Part shown: in pieces, positions 7,746-16,795 of the stretch
Position numbering within the stretch: the first letter of the stretch is position 1
Layout of the letters: each line of letters begins with the position of its first letter
Source: DASZTU01 sp035547675
Lineage (GTDB): Bacteria > Pseudomonadota > Alphaproteobacteria > Rhizobiales > Devosiaceae
Direction of reading: 5' to 3'
DNA length: 52,872 bases
NCBI GenBank assembly: GCA_035547675.1
Contig: DASZUI010000062.1
Location: 1 to 52,872 of the forward strand
Notes under the pieces: generated by a model
Database searches by the model: none
Seen by the model: the letters and a program-made list of their open reading frames with translations, nothing else
Told to the model about the DNA's origin: nothing
Made by a program: the position numbers and the translations under genes

Positions 7746-8444
7746 TCAGGCGAACCGCGTGCCGCCAGCCATCTCGGCGAGGATGCGGCGCGCCGCCTCG
7801 GCCGGATCGGGCGCCGCGGTGATCGGCCGCCCGACGACCAGATGGCTCGCCCCCGCCGCGAGCGCCGCCATGGGTGTTGCCACGCGCTTCTGGTCGCCGC
7901 GTTCGCCGCCCTCGGGACGGATGCCCGGCGTGACGACCGCCATGTCGGGCCCGACGATGCTGCGCACCAGCCGCGCTTCCTGCGCCGAGCAGACGATGCC
8001 GCCGATGCCCACCGCCCGCGCCTGCCCGGCGCGCAGCTCGACGAGGCCCGCTGCGTCGCGGAAATAGCCGGCCTCGGCGATGTCGGCGTCATCCATCGAG
8101 GTCAGCACCGTGACCCCGAGTATGGTGAGCCCGCTGTCCCGCGCCGCCCGCGCCGCCGCCCGCATGGTGCGCGGATAGGCGTGGACCGTCAGCATCTGCG
8201 CGCCGGTGCGGGCGATCGCCGCCACGCCATGCTCCACCGTGTTGTCGATATCGAGCAGCTTCAGATCGAAGAAGACGCGCTTGCCCCGCGCGATCAGCGC
8301 CTTGCCGAAGGCGAGCCCGTCGCCGCCATAAAACAGCTGGTACCCGATCTTGAAGAAATCGGCCTGGCCCTCCAGCCGCTCGACCAGCATCTCGGCCTCG
8401 GCCCGGCTGTCCACATCGAGCGCCACGATCAGCGTTCCGGCCAT
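7746..8444 (-). CDS. pyrF: Orotidine 5'-phosphate decarboxylase
   Basis: Makes UMP from OMP in the last step of pyrimidine synthesis. The 232-residue barrel shows the catalytic Asp-X-Lys-X-X-Asp array in FFDLKLLDIDNTVEHG (Asp60, Lys62, Asp65) and a C-terminal phosphate loop around VVGRPITAAPDP. ATG 8444 is preceded by AGGAGG at ideal spacing, which decides the start over a longer open frame beginning at 8495. It heads the pyrF-dapB-gpmA run. Confidence 0.95.
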   Translation of the reverse strand: MAGTLIVALDVDSRAEAEMLVERLEGQADFFKIGYQLFYGGDGLAFGKALIARGKRVFFDLKLLDIDNTVEHGVAAIARTGAQMLTVHAYPRTMRAAARAARDSGLTILGVTVLTSMDDADIAEAGYFRDAAGLVELRAGQARAVGIGGIVCSAQEARLVRSIVGPDMAVVTPGIRPEGGERGDQKRVATPMAALAAGASHLVVGRPITAAPDPAEAARRILAEMAGGTRFA

Positions 8445-8495
8445 GCGCGTCCTCCTGTTCGCGCCCGGAATGGCACAGCTTCGGCGCCGGGGCAA

Positions 8496-8876
8496 TCAGC
8501 GCGAGGGGTCTTGAAGCGCCTGCTCGATGCCGGCCAGCGGTTGCAGCCAATGTTCGCGCCGTCTCACCCAGCCTTCCTGCTGGGGCCTGAGGCCGCTCGG
8601 CGCATCGTCAAGGCTGCCGAGGCGGATTTCGACGTCCTGTTCGTGCAGGTTGAACAGCCGCCCGCCACAGGCCGGGCAGAAGCTGCGGCCATGGCTGGTG
8701 CGGATTTCCCCGCTATAGCTGAACCGCTCGATCGGCCATTTGGCATAAAAGGTAAAAACGGAGCCGCTTTCCTTGCGGCAATCGGCGCAGTGACAGAGCC
8801 CCAGGAGGAACGGTTCGCCTTCGAGCCGATAGCGCACCGCCCCACACAGACAGCCGCCTTCCCGAACCTTCGCCAT
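8496..8876 (-). CDS. GFA/CENP-V-type zinc protein
   Basis: A 126-residue member of the GFA family (named after glutathione-dependent formaldehyde-activating enzyme). The zinc-binding cysteines are clear: CLCG (Cys9, Cys11), CHCADC (28-33) and CPACGG about 40 residues later. Most members have no proven reaction, so I would not name a substrate. It lies 51 bases upstream of pyrF on the same strand and 62 bases after the flavin reductase gene. Confidence 0.85.
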   Translation of the reverse strand: MAKVREGGCLCGAVRYRLEGEPFLLGLCHCADCRKESGSVFTFYAKWPIERFSYSGEIRTSHGRSFCPACGGRLFNLHEQDVEIRLGSLDDAPSGLRPQQEGWVRRREHWLQPLAGIEQALQDPSR

Positions 8877-8923
8877 GCCCGCCTCCTTCTTCCGCCGAAC
8901 GCCGGCAGCCGGGTGCGGTTGCC

Positions 8924-8939
8924 GGTTTCACGTGAATCC
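8924..8939. promoter_or_regulatory. parS-like 16-mer (candidate ParB site)
   Basis: GGTTTCACGTGAATCC matches the ParB consensus TGTTTCACGTGAAACA at 13 of 16 positions, with the central TTTCACGTGAA intact. It lies in the short gap between the flavin reductase and GFA genes and touches the reductase stop codon. A better match is at 11051-11066. dnaK lies close to dnaA in Caulobacter, so an origin-proximal place is plausible but not shown here. Confidence 0.35.
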
Positions 8940-9490
8940 TAGATCCCGCCGCGCGAAAAATGCGTGAGTTCGCGCACCATCTGCTCGACCTTGCGCTGGA
9001 TGGCGGGTTCCGTGGGATCGCCGTTCTCGTCGAAGGCGCCTTCGGCCGGGCCGATGCCGAGCAGGGTGGGGGCCAACAGGGCGCCGAGCTTGGAGAGCGA
9101 ATCGCGCAAGTGCTGGATGCCGACCACCCCGCCATATTTGCCGCTCGACACCGCACCGATGCCGAATACGGCGTGGCGCCACTGGCCGTAGCGCTGGCGC
9201 GATAGCCAGTCGACGGTGTTCTTCATGAGCGCCGTCGTGCCGGAATTGTTTTCCGGGCTGGCGATGAAGACGATGTCGGCGGCAGCGAACAGCTGCGCCA
9301 GCCGCGGCGCTGCCTCCGGCACATTGGCCGGCTCCAGATCCTCGTTGAAGATCGGCATGGGGAAGTCGGCGAGGCTGAGGTCGGTCACCTCGCAGCCGGC
9401 CTCGCGCAGCTTGCGCCCGACATGGTGCTGCAGAATGACGTTGTAGGAGCCGGTCCGGATCGAGCCGGAGAGCGTGAGCGCGGTCTTCAT
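8939..9490 (-). CDS. NADPH-dependent FMN reductase (flavodoxin-like)
   Basis: A 183-residue flavodoxin-fold oxidoreductase of the FMN_red family (chromate/quinone/azo reductase relatives). The N-terminal LSGSIRTGSYN is the FMN phosphate loop, and IASPENNSGTTALMKNTVDW is the characteristic second flavin loop (SPEYN in relatives). It probably reduces quinones or other electrophiles using NAD(P)H; the true substrate cannot be told. It starts at ATG 9490, 53 bases after dnaJ on the same strand. Confidence 0.88.
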   Translation of the reverse strand: MKTALTLSGSIRTGSYNVILQHHVGRKLREAGCEVTDLSLADFPMPIFNEDLEPANVPEAAPRLAQLFAAADIVFIASPENNSGTTALMKNTVDWLSRQRYGQWRHAVFGIGAVSSGKYGGVVGIQHLRDSLSKLGALLAPTLLGIGPAEGAFDENGDPTEPAIQRKVEQMVRELTHFSRGGI

Positions 9491-9543
9491 GGTCCCCCCT
9501 ATAGCGTGCCGATATTATCGGCCTGCCAACAGCGCGGCAGCGC

Positions 9544-10683
9544 TCAGCTCTCGAACAATCCCTTCAGCTTCGCGAAAAAGCCGGCCGAGGACGGGCTGTT
9601 GTCCTTGGTCGAGAGCGACTGGAATTCCTCCAGCAGCTCGCGCTGGCGCTTTGAGAGGTTCTGCGGCGTCTCGATGTCGAGCTGGACATAGAGGTCGCCG
9701 ATATCCTTGCTCCTGAGCACCGGCATGCCCTTCTGCTTCAGCCGCACGCGCTGGCCGGGCTGGGTGCCCGGCGCGACCTTCACCTTGGCCCGCGCTCCTT
9801 CGAGCGTCGGCACTTCGAATTCGCCGCCCAGCGCCGCCGTGGTCATGGCGATGGGTACCCGCGCATAAAGGTCCGCACCGTCGCGCTGGAACAGATCGTG
9901 CGGCTTCACGGAAATGAAGATGTAGAGGTCGCCCGGCGGCCCGCCGCGCAGGCCTGCCTCCCCCTCATTGGCGAGGCGGATGCGCGTGCCGTCCTCGATG
10001 CCCTTGGGAATGTCGACGGAAAGCTTGCGGTGCTCCTGCCGGCGGCCCTGGCCGCCGCAATCCGTGCAGGGCTGCTCGATGATCTGGCCCCGCCCCTGGC
10101 AGACCGGGCAGGTCCGCTCGATGGTGAAGAAGCCCTGCGCCGCGCGCACCTTGCCATGCCCACCGCACTGCTTGCAGGTGGACATGCCGGTGCCCGGTTT
10201 GGCGCCGGTGCCGTCGCAGGTGTGGCAGGTGACCAGCGTCGGCACGTCGATCTCGACGGTGCGGCCATGATAGGCCTCTTCCAGCGTGATCTCGAGATTG
10301 TAGCGCAGGTCCGAGCCGCGCAGCCGCGCCGAAGCGCCGCCGCCGCGCCGGCCGCCGCCCATCATGTCGCCGAACAAATCTTCGAAAATGTCGGACATCG
10401 AGGCGCCGAAATCCGGCCCGAAGCCCGAGGCGGCGCCCGGACCCCGGCCCATGCCGCCATCGAAGGCCGCGTGCCCGAAGCGATCATAGGCGGCCCGCTT
10501 CTGCGGGTCCTTGAGCGTGTCGTAAGCCTCGTTGATTTCCTTGAACCGATGCTCGGCGTCCTTGTCGCCCGGATTGCGGTCCGGGTGAAACTGCATGGCG
10601 AGCTTGCGATAGGCGCTCTTCAGCGCACCGTCATCCGCCCCGCGCTGCAGCCCGAGCACTTCATAAAAATCGCGTTTGGCCAA
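9544..10683 (-). CDS. dnaJ: Chaperone DnaJ, TTG start
   Basis: J-domain co-chaperone that stimulates DnaK ATPase and delivers unfolded proteins. In order: J domain with HPD at 33-35, Gly/Phe-rich linker (about 74-116), four CXXCXGXG zinc repeats (about 153-213), and the C-terminal substrate-binding domains. With a TTG at 10683 the protein has 379 residues and begins AKRDFYEVLG as the family does. No in-frame ATG is near, and CAGGGG lies upstream. It is not tightly joined to dnaK: 466 bases with repeats and a strong terminator separate them, so dnaJ needs its own promoter or read-through. Confidence 0.95.
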   Translation of the reverse strand: MAKRDFYEVLGLQRGADDGALKSAYRKLAMQFHPDRNPGDKDAEHRFKEINEAYDTLKDPQKRAAYDRFGHAAFDGGMGRGPGAASGFGPDFGASMSDIFEDLFGDMMGGGRRGGGASARLRGSDLRYNLEITLEEAYHGRTVEIDVPTLVTCHTCDGTGAKPGTGMSTCKQCGGHGKVRAAQGFFTIERTCPVCQGRGQIIEQPCTDCGGQGRRQEHRKLSVDIPKGIEDGTRIRLANEGEAGLRGGPPGDLYIFISVKPHDLFQRDGADLYARVPIAMTTAALGGEFEVPTLEGARAKVKVAPGTQPGQRVRLKQKGMPVLRSKDIGDLYVQLDIETPQNLSKRQRELLEEFQSLSTKDNSPSSAGFFAKLKGLFES

Positions 10684-10824
10684 ACCGCTGAAACCCCTGC
10701 GTGCGCGGCCGCTGCCTGCCGGCGCGCCGCGTTCAAATCTCCGACTAGCAAGCCCCGCCGCCACCGCGCAAGCGAGCCGGCGAGTTCTGCCGGTAAATAG
10801 GTATCATCGAAGCGATACGCCAGA

Positions 10825-10978
10825 GGCAGGGAGCGTGCGGCGCATGGTTCGACAGGCTCACCATGAGGTGATGGATGGGGCCGAGTTCCCGAGCCGAACC
10901 ATCGACCGCAGCCGAACCCACAGCCACCTACCTCATCCTGAGCCTGTCGAAGGATGGGCCGCGCGCTCTGCCGGTCCA
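10825..10978. repeat. Family-B composite palindromic element, copy 2 (opposite orientation)
   Basis: Starts GGCAGGGAGCG, then CATGGTTCGACAGGCTCACC with CATGAGGT, a centre of about 60 bases, then CCTCATCCTGAGCCTGTCGA with AGGATGGG and ends GCGCGCTCTGCCGGTCC. It has the same architecture as the elements at 6108, 15908 and 25468 but is flipped, and it uses the TTCGACAGGCTC version of the inner arm. The terminal hairpin is missing. Confidence 0.75.
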
Positions 10979-10982
10979 ACAG

Positions 10983-11007
10983 GGATTCCCGCTTTCGCGG
11001 GAATGAC
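10983..11007. repeat. Single family-A palindrome (ATTCCCGCTTTCGCGGGAAT variant)
   Basis: One 25-bp unit with a perfect ATTCCCGC/GCGGGAAT stem and TTTC loop, placed directly after the family-B element. It shares ends with the 2630 and 14658 units but has a different, still fully paired, stem sequence. Confidence 0.75.
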
Positions 11008-11050
11008 GCGGGGCGGGGGCATGCTCATCTATGCCAAGCTCCGGCGCCTC

Positions 11051-11066
11051 TGATTCACGTGGAACA
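11051..11066. promoter_or_regulatory. parS-like 16-mer (candidate ParB site)
   Basis: TGATTCACGTGGAACA matches TGTTTCACGTGAAACA at 14 of 16 positions and keeps the CACGTG core; the right half (GTGGAACA) equals the alternative half-site GTGGAACA known from alphaproteobacterial parS sites. It lies in non-coding DNA between dnaK and dnaJ, 2.1 kb from a second match at 8924-8939. Confidence 0.4.
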
Positions 11067-11077
11067 ACCCTACCCCT

Positions 11078-11109
11078 CAAAATCGAAAAGGCCCGGGCAA
11101 GCCCGGGCC
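11078..11109 (-). terminator. Intrinsic terminator downstream of dnaK
   Basis: On the minus strand a perfect 9-bp stem GGCCCGGGC/GCCCGGGCC with a 2-nt loop is followed by TTTTCGATTTTG. Position about 40 bases after the dnaK stop and the T-rich tail make this the clearest Rho-independent terminator in the window. Confidence 0.85.
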
Positions 11110-11123
11110 TCTCCACAATCTCC

Positions 11124-11149
11124 AAAAGCCGGTCCAGCCGAATGGCTGG
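11124..11149 (-). terminator. Family-B end hairpin abutting the dnaK stop
   Basis: Immediately after the dnaK TGA (minus strand) come CCAGCC, loop ATTC, GGCTGG and ACCGGCTTTT. The 26-base segment is identical to the one abutting the grpE stop (16055-16080). It may be a weak terminator or 3' stabiliser placed ahead of the strong terminator at 11078-11109. Here the end hairpin occurs without the rest of the element. Confidence 0.55.
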
Positions 11150-13054
<1,905 letters not shown>

Positions 13055-13172
13055 AACTTCCAGCCTCTTTCTGGCGAGCCCCGATGGAATTCCGATCGAA
13101 GCGGCAATCCCTTGACCTTGCGGCCGGGGCTCCCGATGCAGTTGAAGTACCCGATATCGGGCCTAGGCGGCT

Positions 13173-13201
13173 ATATAGGGGCGAGGGTTTGGCGCTGCAA
13201 G
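13173..13201 (-). promoter_or_regulatory. Putative sigma-32 (RpoH) promoter of dnaK
   Basis: On the minus strand CTTGCA (13201-13196) is followed after 16 bases by CCTATAT (13179-13173). This fits the alphaproteobacterial heat-shock pattern CTTG...CYTATNT. It would give a leader of roughly 110 bases before dnaK. Confidence 0.55.
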
Positions 13202-13355
13202 CCGCGCCGATGGGGAATTCCGGCGCCCGCTGCAGGGCGCGCGCAGGGTCAAGATTTCGGCGGCGTCGGGCATCGAATCCGCCGCGCGGACGTTGCTGCC
13301 GGATGCGGCAGCCTTCAACTCCGGTCCCAAAGCGCAGAACCCGGCGCAGCAAAGA

Positions 13356-13384
13356 TTGGCAGCGCCGCGCCCTGCCCCTATCAT
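13356..13384 (+). promoter_or_regulatory. Putative sigma-70 promoter of the exported-protein gene
   Basis: TTGGCA (13356-13361) and TATCAT (13379-13384) each match the -35 and -10 consensus at 5 of 6 positions and are 17 bases apart, about 57 bases before the ATG at 13442. Confidence 0.6.
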
Positions 13385-13441
13385 GGCACCACTCGCCTCC
13401 ATGCGGGCCGTTGGCGTCCGCCCCTCACGAAAGGTAGCAAC

Positions 13442-13927
13442 ATGATGATGCGCACACGTTTTTGCGTGCTCGCGGCCCTCACGCTTCTCGGCATGACGGC
13501 GCCCGCCCTGGCGCAGGATGCCCCCGCCGTGCCGCCCGAGACCGACAAGGCTCTCTGGTGCGCCACCGCCTTCACCCTGGTCGAGCCGCAGGCCCGTGCC
13601 CAGGGCCAGACCGAGGCGGCCGACAAGTTCAAGAAATATGCCGACAGCCTCAATACCTCGGGCCATGACGGGCTCGCCAAGGCCGGTTTCACCGAAGACC
13701 AGATCAAGACGCAGAGCGCCGCCTATACCGACAAAGTCACCAAGGAACTGAACGGCTCGGGGCCGCAGCCGGAGTTCTCCGTCGTCGAATGCACCGAGCT
13801 GGTCGACCCCGCCGAGGCCGCCGCGATCCAGGCGGGTGCCCCCGCCGCGCCGGCCAATCCGGCCCCGGCGAGCCCGGCGCCCGCCACACCGGCTGCCCCG
13901 GACAATACGGCCACGCCGGCAAAATAG
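13442..13927 (+). CDS. Exported protein of unknown function, Pro/Ala-rich tail
   Basis: A 161-residue protein with a clear Sec signal peptide (about 1-24; hydrophobic AALTLLGMTAPALA, cut before QDAP). The mature part has two cysteines, Cys40 (ALWCATAF) and Cys117 (VVECTEL), which could form a disulfide in the periplasm, and a C-terminal low-complexity tail of Pro-Ala repeats (about 128-161). I do not recognise a domain. The start is the first of three consecutive ATG codons, with AAAGG upstream. A sigma-70-like promoter precedes it and an intrinsic terminator follows, so it is probably a single-gene transcript. Confidence 0.8.
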   Translation: MMMRTRFCVLAALTLLGMTAPALAQDAPAVPPETDKALWCATAFTLVEPQARAQGQTEAADKFKKYADSLNTSGHDGLAKAGFTEDQIKTQSAAYTDKVTKELNGSGPQPEFSVVECTELVDPAEAAAIQAGAPAAPANPAPASPAPATPAAPDNTATPAK

Positions 13928-13957
13928 TCCGGGCCGCGGCCGGTCTGGACAAAGGCG

Positions 13958-13990
13958 ACGCCGCGCGGTCTGCTGCGCGGCGTTTGTTTT
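13958..13990 (+). terminator. Intrinsic terminator after the exported-protein gene
   Basis: ACGCCGCGC pairs with GCGCGGCGT across an 8-base loop, followed by TTGTTTT. It ends 11 bases before the pncA ATG, so pncA transcription must either read through or start inside this short space. Confidence 0.75.
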
Positions 13991-14001
13991 GGGAGAAGCC
14001 C

Positions 14002-14634
14002 ATGTCCGTCACGCCGCAAGCCGAAGATGTCCTCGTCGTCGTCGACCTGCAGGTCGATTTCCTGCCCGGCGGAAGGCTGGCCGTCGCCGATGGCGATGCC
14101 GTCATCGCACCCATCCAGCGGCTCGCCCGGCGCGTCCCTAATCTGGTCATGACGCAGGACTGGCACCCTGCGGACCATATCTCCTTCGCCTCCGAGCATC
14201 CGGGCCGGCAGGCTTTCGAGCTGATCGAGCTCGACTACGGCCCGCAGGTGCTCTGGCCGGATCATTGCGTCATCGATACGCCCGGCGCCGAATTCGCCCC
14301 CGGGCTCGACCTGCCGGGAGCGCAGGCGATCATCCGCAAGGGCTACCGGCGGACCATCGATTCCTATTCCGCCTTTCGCGAAAACGACCACGTCACGCCG
14401 ACCGGCCTAGCCGGCTATTTGCGCGAACGCGGGCTGCGGCGCCTGTTCCTCACCGGCCTCGCCACCGATTTCTGCGTCGCCTGGACGGCGCTGGACGGCG
14501 TGGCGGCGGGCTTCGAGGCCTATCTCATCGAGGATGCCTGCCGCGCCATCGACACCAATGGCTCGCTGGAGCGGGCCTGGGCCGAATTGGCCGCGGCGGG
14601 GGTGAGTCGGATTACGAGCGACGATGTGGCTTGA
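14002..14634 (+). CDS. pncA: Nicotinamidase
   Basis: Deamidates nicotinamide to nicotinate for NAD salvage; relatives also hydrolyse pyrazinamide. The 210-residue isochorismatase-fold protein shows the catalytic triad Asp15 (VVVDLQVDF), Lys113 (IIRKGYRR) and Cys158 (LATDFCVAWTA), and metal ligands Asp53/His55 in TQDWHPADH. The frame is open upstream, but ATG 14002 with GGGAGAAG in front gives the normal N-terminus. It is flanked by a terminator upstream and a family-A repeat pair downstream. Confidence 0.93.
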   Translation: MSVTPQAEDVLVVVDLQVDFLPGGRLAVADGDAVIAPIQRLARRVPNLVMTQDWHPADHISFASEHPGRQAFELIELDYGPQVLWPDHCVIDTPGAEFAPGLDLPGAQAIIRKGYRRTIDSYSAFRENDHVTPTGLAGYLRERGLRRLFLTGLATDFCVAWTALDGVAAGFEAYLIEDACRAIDTNGSLERAWAELAAAGVSRITSDDVA

Positions 14635-14657
14635 CTGACACCGCACTGTGCGTTGCT

Positions 14658-14744
14658 GGATTCCGGCCTTCGCCGGAATGACGTCGAGCATGAGGCGAGG
14701 TCCGGGCCACAAACACGGTGTCATTCCGGCGAAGGCCGGAATCC
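14658..14744. repeat. Inverted pair of family-A palindromes
   Basis: Units at 14658-14682 and 14720-14744 are identical to the pair at 2630-2715 but have a different spacer. They sit between convergent pncA and the dipeptidase gene and may serve as a shared terminator. Confidence 0.85.
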
Positions 14745-14773
14745 AGCAGCAGGCACAACGCCGAGAGCACGCC

Positions 14774-15829
14774 CTATTCCCCCCAGACCCGCGTCAGGGC
14801 GGCCAGCCAGTTCTCCGAGCCGATCTTCCGCAGCAGCGGCTCATTATAGCCATGGGCGCGCAGCGCCTCGAACAGCGCCGGCACGCCGGCGATCGAGCCG
14901 ATGGCGGTGGGCACGGTGGCGCCGTCGAAATCCGAGCCGAGCCCGACATTGTCTTCGCCCAGCCTCTCGATCAGCGCATCGAGGTGCCGCACCATCCATT
15001 CGAGCCCCGTATCGGCCCGCATCTGCCCGTCTTCGCGGAGGAACGAGGTCGCGAAATTGAGCCCCACGAAGCCGTTGCTCTCGCGGATGGCGGCAAGTTG
15101 CTTGTCCGTGAGGTTGCGCGGCGTCGGGCTGATGGCGTGGACATTGGAGTGGGTGGCAATGAGCGGCGAATTGGACAGCTTCGCCACGTCCCAGAAGCCC
15201 GCCTCGTTGAGATGCGACAGGTCTATGAGGATGCGCTTGGCATTGCAGGCGGCGATCAGCCGCTTGCCGTCCTCGGTCAGGCCCGGCCCGATGTCCGGCG
15301 TGCCCGGAAAGCTGAACGGCACGCCGGTGCCGAAACCATTCTGCCGGCTCCACACCGGCCCGAGCGAGCGCAACCCGGCTGCGTAGAGCACGTCGAGCAG
15401 ATAGAGGTCCGGGTCGATGGCGTCGGCCCCCTCCATGTGCAGCACCGCCGCGATGCTGCCGCGGCCATTGGCCGCGCGGATTTCGGCGACGCTCCGGCAC
15501 TGGGTCAGGGCGCCCTGCGACGCCTCGATGGCGCGGAAGAACAGCGCCGCCTCGCCGCTGATCGACGCCCATGCCTCGGCATTGCTCAGCTGCGGCGGCA
15601 GCGGCCGTTCGCCCGTGCCGTTGGGCGAGGTCGAGCCGGTATTGGGGGCCGGCGGCGAGAAGGTCGCGAACAGCCCGCCGATGAAATGACCCTGCCGGGC
15701 GCGGGGCAGGTCGATATGGCCGGGCGCTCCGCCATCCACGAATTGCTCGATGCCCTTGCCGCTCTTATCGAGGAAGAGCCGCAGCAGCACGTCGTTATGG
15801 CCGTCGAAATAGGGGATTGGATCGGGCAT
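14774..15829 (-). CDS. Membrane-dipeptidase family (M19) peptidase
   Basis: A 351-residue zinc dipeptidase of the renal-dipeptidase family (amidohydrolase-like barrel). The first metal-binding motif FDGHNDVLLRL is at 8-18; further family features are the bridging Glu in LHMEGADAID, IDLSHLNEAGFWDV and PLIATHSNVHAI (metal His), and the C-terminal GLGSDFDG. Despite the family name no signal peptide is seen, so the enzyme is probably cytoplasmic. Substrates may be dipeptides, possibly with a D-residue. Start ATG 15829 is directly preceded by a strong inverted repeat. Confidence 0.9.
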   Translation of the reverse strand: MPDPIPYFDGHNDVLLRLFLDKSGKGIEQFVDGGAPGHIDLPRARQGHFIGGLFATFSPPAPNTGSTSPNGTGERPLPPQLSNAEAWASISGEAALFFRAIEASQGALTQCRSVAEIRAANGRGSIAAVLHMEGADAIDPDLYLLDVLYAAGLRSLGPVWSRQNGFGTGVPFSFPGTPDIGPGLTEDGKRLIAACNAKRILIDLSHLNEAGFWDVAKLSNSPLIATHSNVHAISPTPRNLTDKQLAAIRESNGFVGLNFATSFLREDGQMRADTGLEWMVRHLDALIERLGEDNVGLGSDFDGATVPTAIGSIAGVPALFEALRAHGYNEPLLRKIGSENWLAALTRVWGE

Positions 15830-15830
15830 G

Positions 15831-15874
15831 GATGAAGCTTGAGGTGGGACAGGTGTCGTTACCTAAGCTTCATC
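15831..15874 (-). promoter_or_regulatory. Inverted repeat touching the dipeptidase start codon
   Basis: Perfect 10-bp arms GATGAAGCTT (15831-15840) and AAGCTTCATC (15865-15874) are separated by 24 bases; with one bulge the pairing extends by AGGT/ACCT to about 14 bp. The inner arm ends one base before the ATG at 15829. As RNA it would fold over the ribosome-binding region; as DNA it could be an operator. No good Shine-Dalgarno is visible outside it. Confidence 0.5.
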
Positions 15875-15907
15875 TGCGGCGTTGGGAAAGCTTTTCTTTC
15901 GGGCGGG

Positions 15908-16080
15908 TGCGCAGTGCGCGCTGCCCATCCTTCGAGGCTCCCTTCGGTCGCACCTCAGGATGAGGTTGAGTTTGCTTCGCCAACCTCATGGTGAGGTGCG
16001 AGGCAAAGCCGAGCCTCGAACCATGGGCAGCGCGCTCTCTACCTGCCCACATCGAAAAGCCGGTCCAGCCGAATGGCTGG
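15908..16080. repeat. Family-B composite palindromic element, copy 3
   Basis: Nearly identical to 6108-6280 and of the same length (173 bp): same left end TGCGCAGTG, same inner arms (CCATCCTTCGAGGCTCCC ... GAGCCTCGAACCATGG), same CTCTACCTGCC segment. It differs mainly in the centre and in the terminal hairpin, which here is CCAGCCGAATGGCTGG. The right end abuts the grpE stop codon. Confidence 0.85.
16055..16080 (-). terminator. Family-B end hairpin abutting the grpE stop
   Basis: Minus strand: the grpE TAA is followed at once by CCAGCC-ATTC-GGCTGG and ACCGGCTTTTCG. The 26 bases are identical to those after dnaK. A 6-bp stem and short T run make it a moderate terminator candidate. Confidence 0.55.
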
Positions 16081-16707
16081 TTAGGCGCTTTTGTCGACGC
16101 CGGCGGATTCTGCCGGGCCGGTTTTCGCGCCGCCCTTGGAGACGCCGACCATGGCGGGCCTGAGCACGCGGTCGCCGATGGCGTAGCCGGCCTGGACGAC
16201 CTGCACCACGGTGCCTTCCGGCTGGCTCGGATCGGGCACTTCGAACATGGCTTGGTGCTTGTGGGGATCGAATTTCTGGCCCTGCGCCTCGATCGGAGTC
16301 ACGCCGTGCTTGGCGAGCAGGCGCTGCATCTCGCGCTCGGTGAGCTCGATGCCGTCGATCAGCGATTTCAGCGTGCCCTCGGCGGTCTCGCGGACCTCCT
16401 GCGGCACCACGACCAGGGCGCGGGAGAGCGAATCGGTCGCCGCCAGCATGTCGCGGGCGAAGCCGGCGATGGCATAGGTGCGGGTATCGGCGATCTCGCG
16501 CTCGGCGCGCTTGCGTACGTTCTCGACCTCGGCGGCCATGCGCAGCAGCCGGTCCTTGAGCTCGGCATTCTCGGCGGTCAGCGCGTCGAGCACGGCACGG
16601 CCGGCCTCGAGCTCGTCCTGCCGCGGATCGGCCGCCTCCGCATTTGCCGGGCTCTCGGGCGCCATGGCCTCGGGATTGGCGTCGGCGGGCTTGGGGTCTT
16701 CGCTCAT
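16081..16707 (-). CDS. grpE: Nucleotide exchange factor GrpE
   Basis: Releases ADP from DnaK. The 208-residue protein has an acidic N-terminus, a long coiled-coil helix (about 45-95, ENAELKDRLLRMAAEVENVRKRAERE), and the C-terminal beta domain with VVQVVQAGYAIGDRVLRPAMV. The start is placed at ATG 16707 (MSEDPK); an in-frame ATG at 16773 would only add a poorly family-like extension. It is downstream of hrcA with a gap of 88 bases, so an hrcA-grpE transcript is likely. Confidence 0.95.
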   Translation of the reverse strand: MSEDPKPADANPEAMAPESPANAEAADPRQDELEAGRAVLDALTAENAELKDRLLRMAAEVENVRKRAEREIADTRTYAIAGFARDMLAATDSLSRALVVVPQEVRETAEGTLKSLIDGIELTEREMQRLLAKHGVTPIEAQGQKFDPHKHQAMFEVPDPSQPEGTVVQVVQAGYAIGDRVLRPAMVGVSKGGAKTGPAESAGVDKSA

Positions 16708-16795
16708 GGTGTCGTCCGGTTCAGCAATTTCAGGGATTGGCCGGCATATCGGCGAGTTGGCCCGAAAATTCAAGCCGGGAAGCGTTGCCCGGCGG

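Larger units (their letters stand above)
10684..11149. other. Gene-free gap between dnaK and dnaJ
   Basis: This 466-base gap carries no convincing gene. It holds an inverted family-B element (10825-10978), a single family-A palindrome (10983-11007), a parS-like 16-mer (11051-11066), the dnaK intrinsic terminator (11078-11109) and a hairpin abutting the dnaK stop (11124-11149). I see no clear heat-shock promoter for dnaJ in the roughly 140 bases just upstream of its start. Confidence 0.7.
13055..13441. other. Divergent gap between dnaK and the exported-protein gene
   Basis: This 387-base region carries no supportable gene. It contains a heat-shock-like promoter reading toward dnaK (13173-13201) and a sigma-70-like promoter reading toward the exported protein (13356-13384). 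I looked for a CIRCE box (TTAGCACTC-N9-GAGTGCTAA) and saw none. Confidence 0.7.

Noticed and set aside
13084..13437. 117-codon frame in the dnaK upstream gap
   Set aside because: No ribosome-binding site, Arg-rich shadow composition, and it covers the two promoters seen there.
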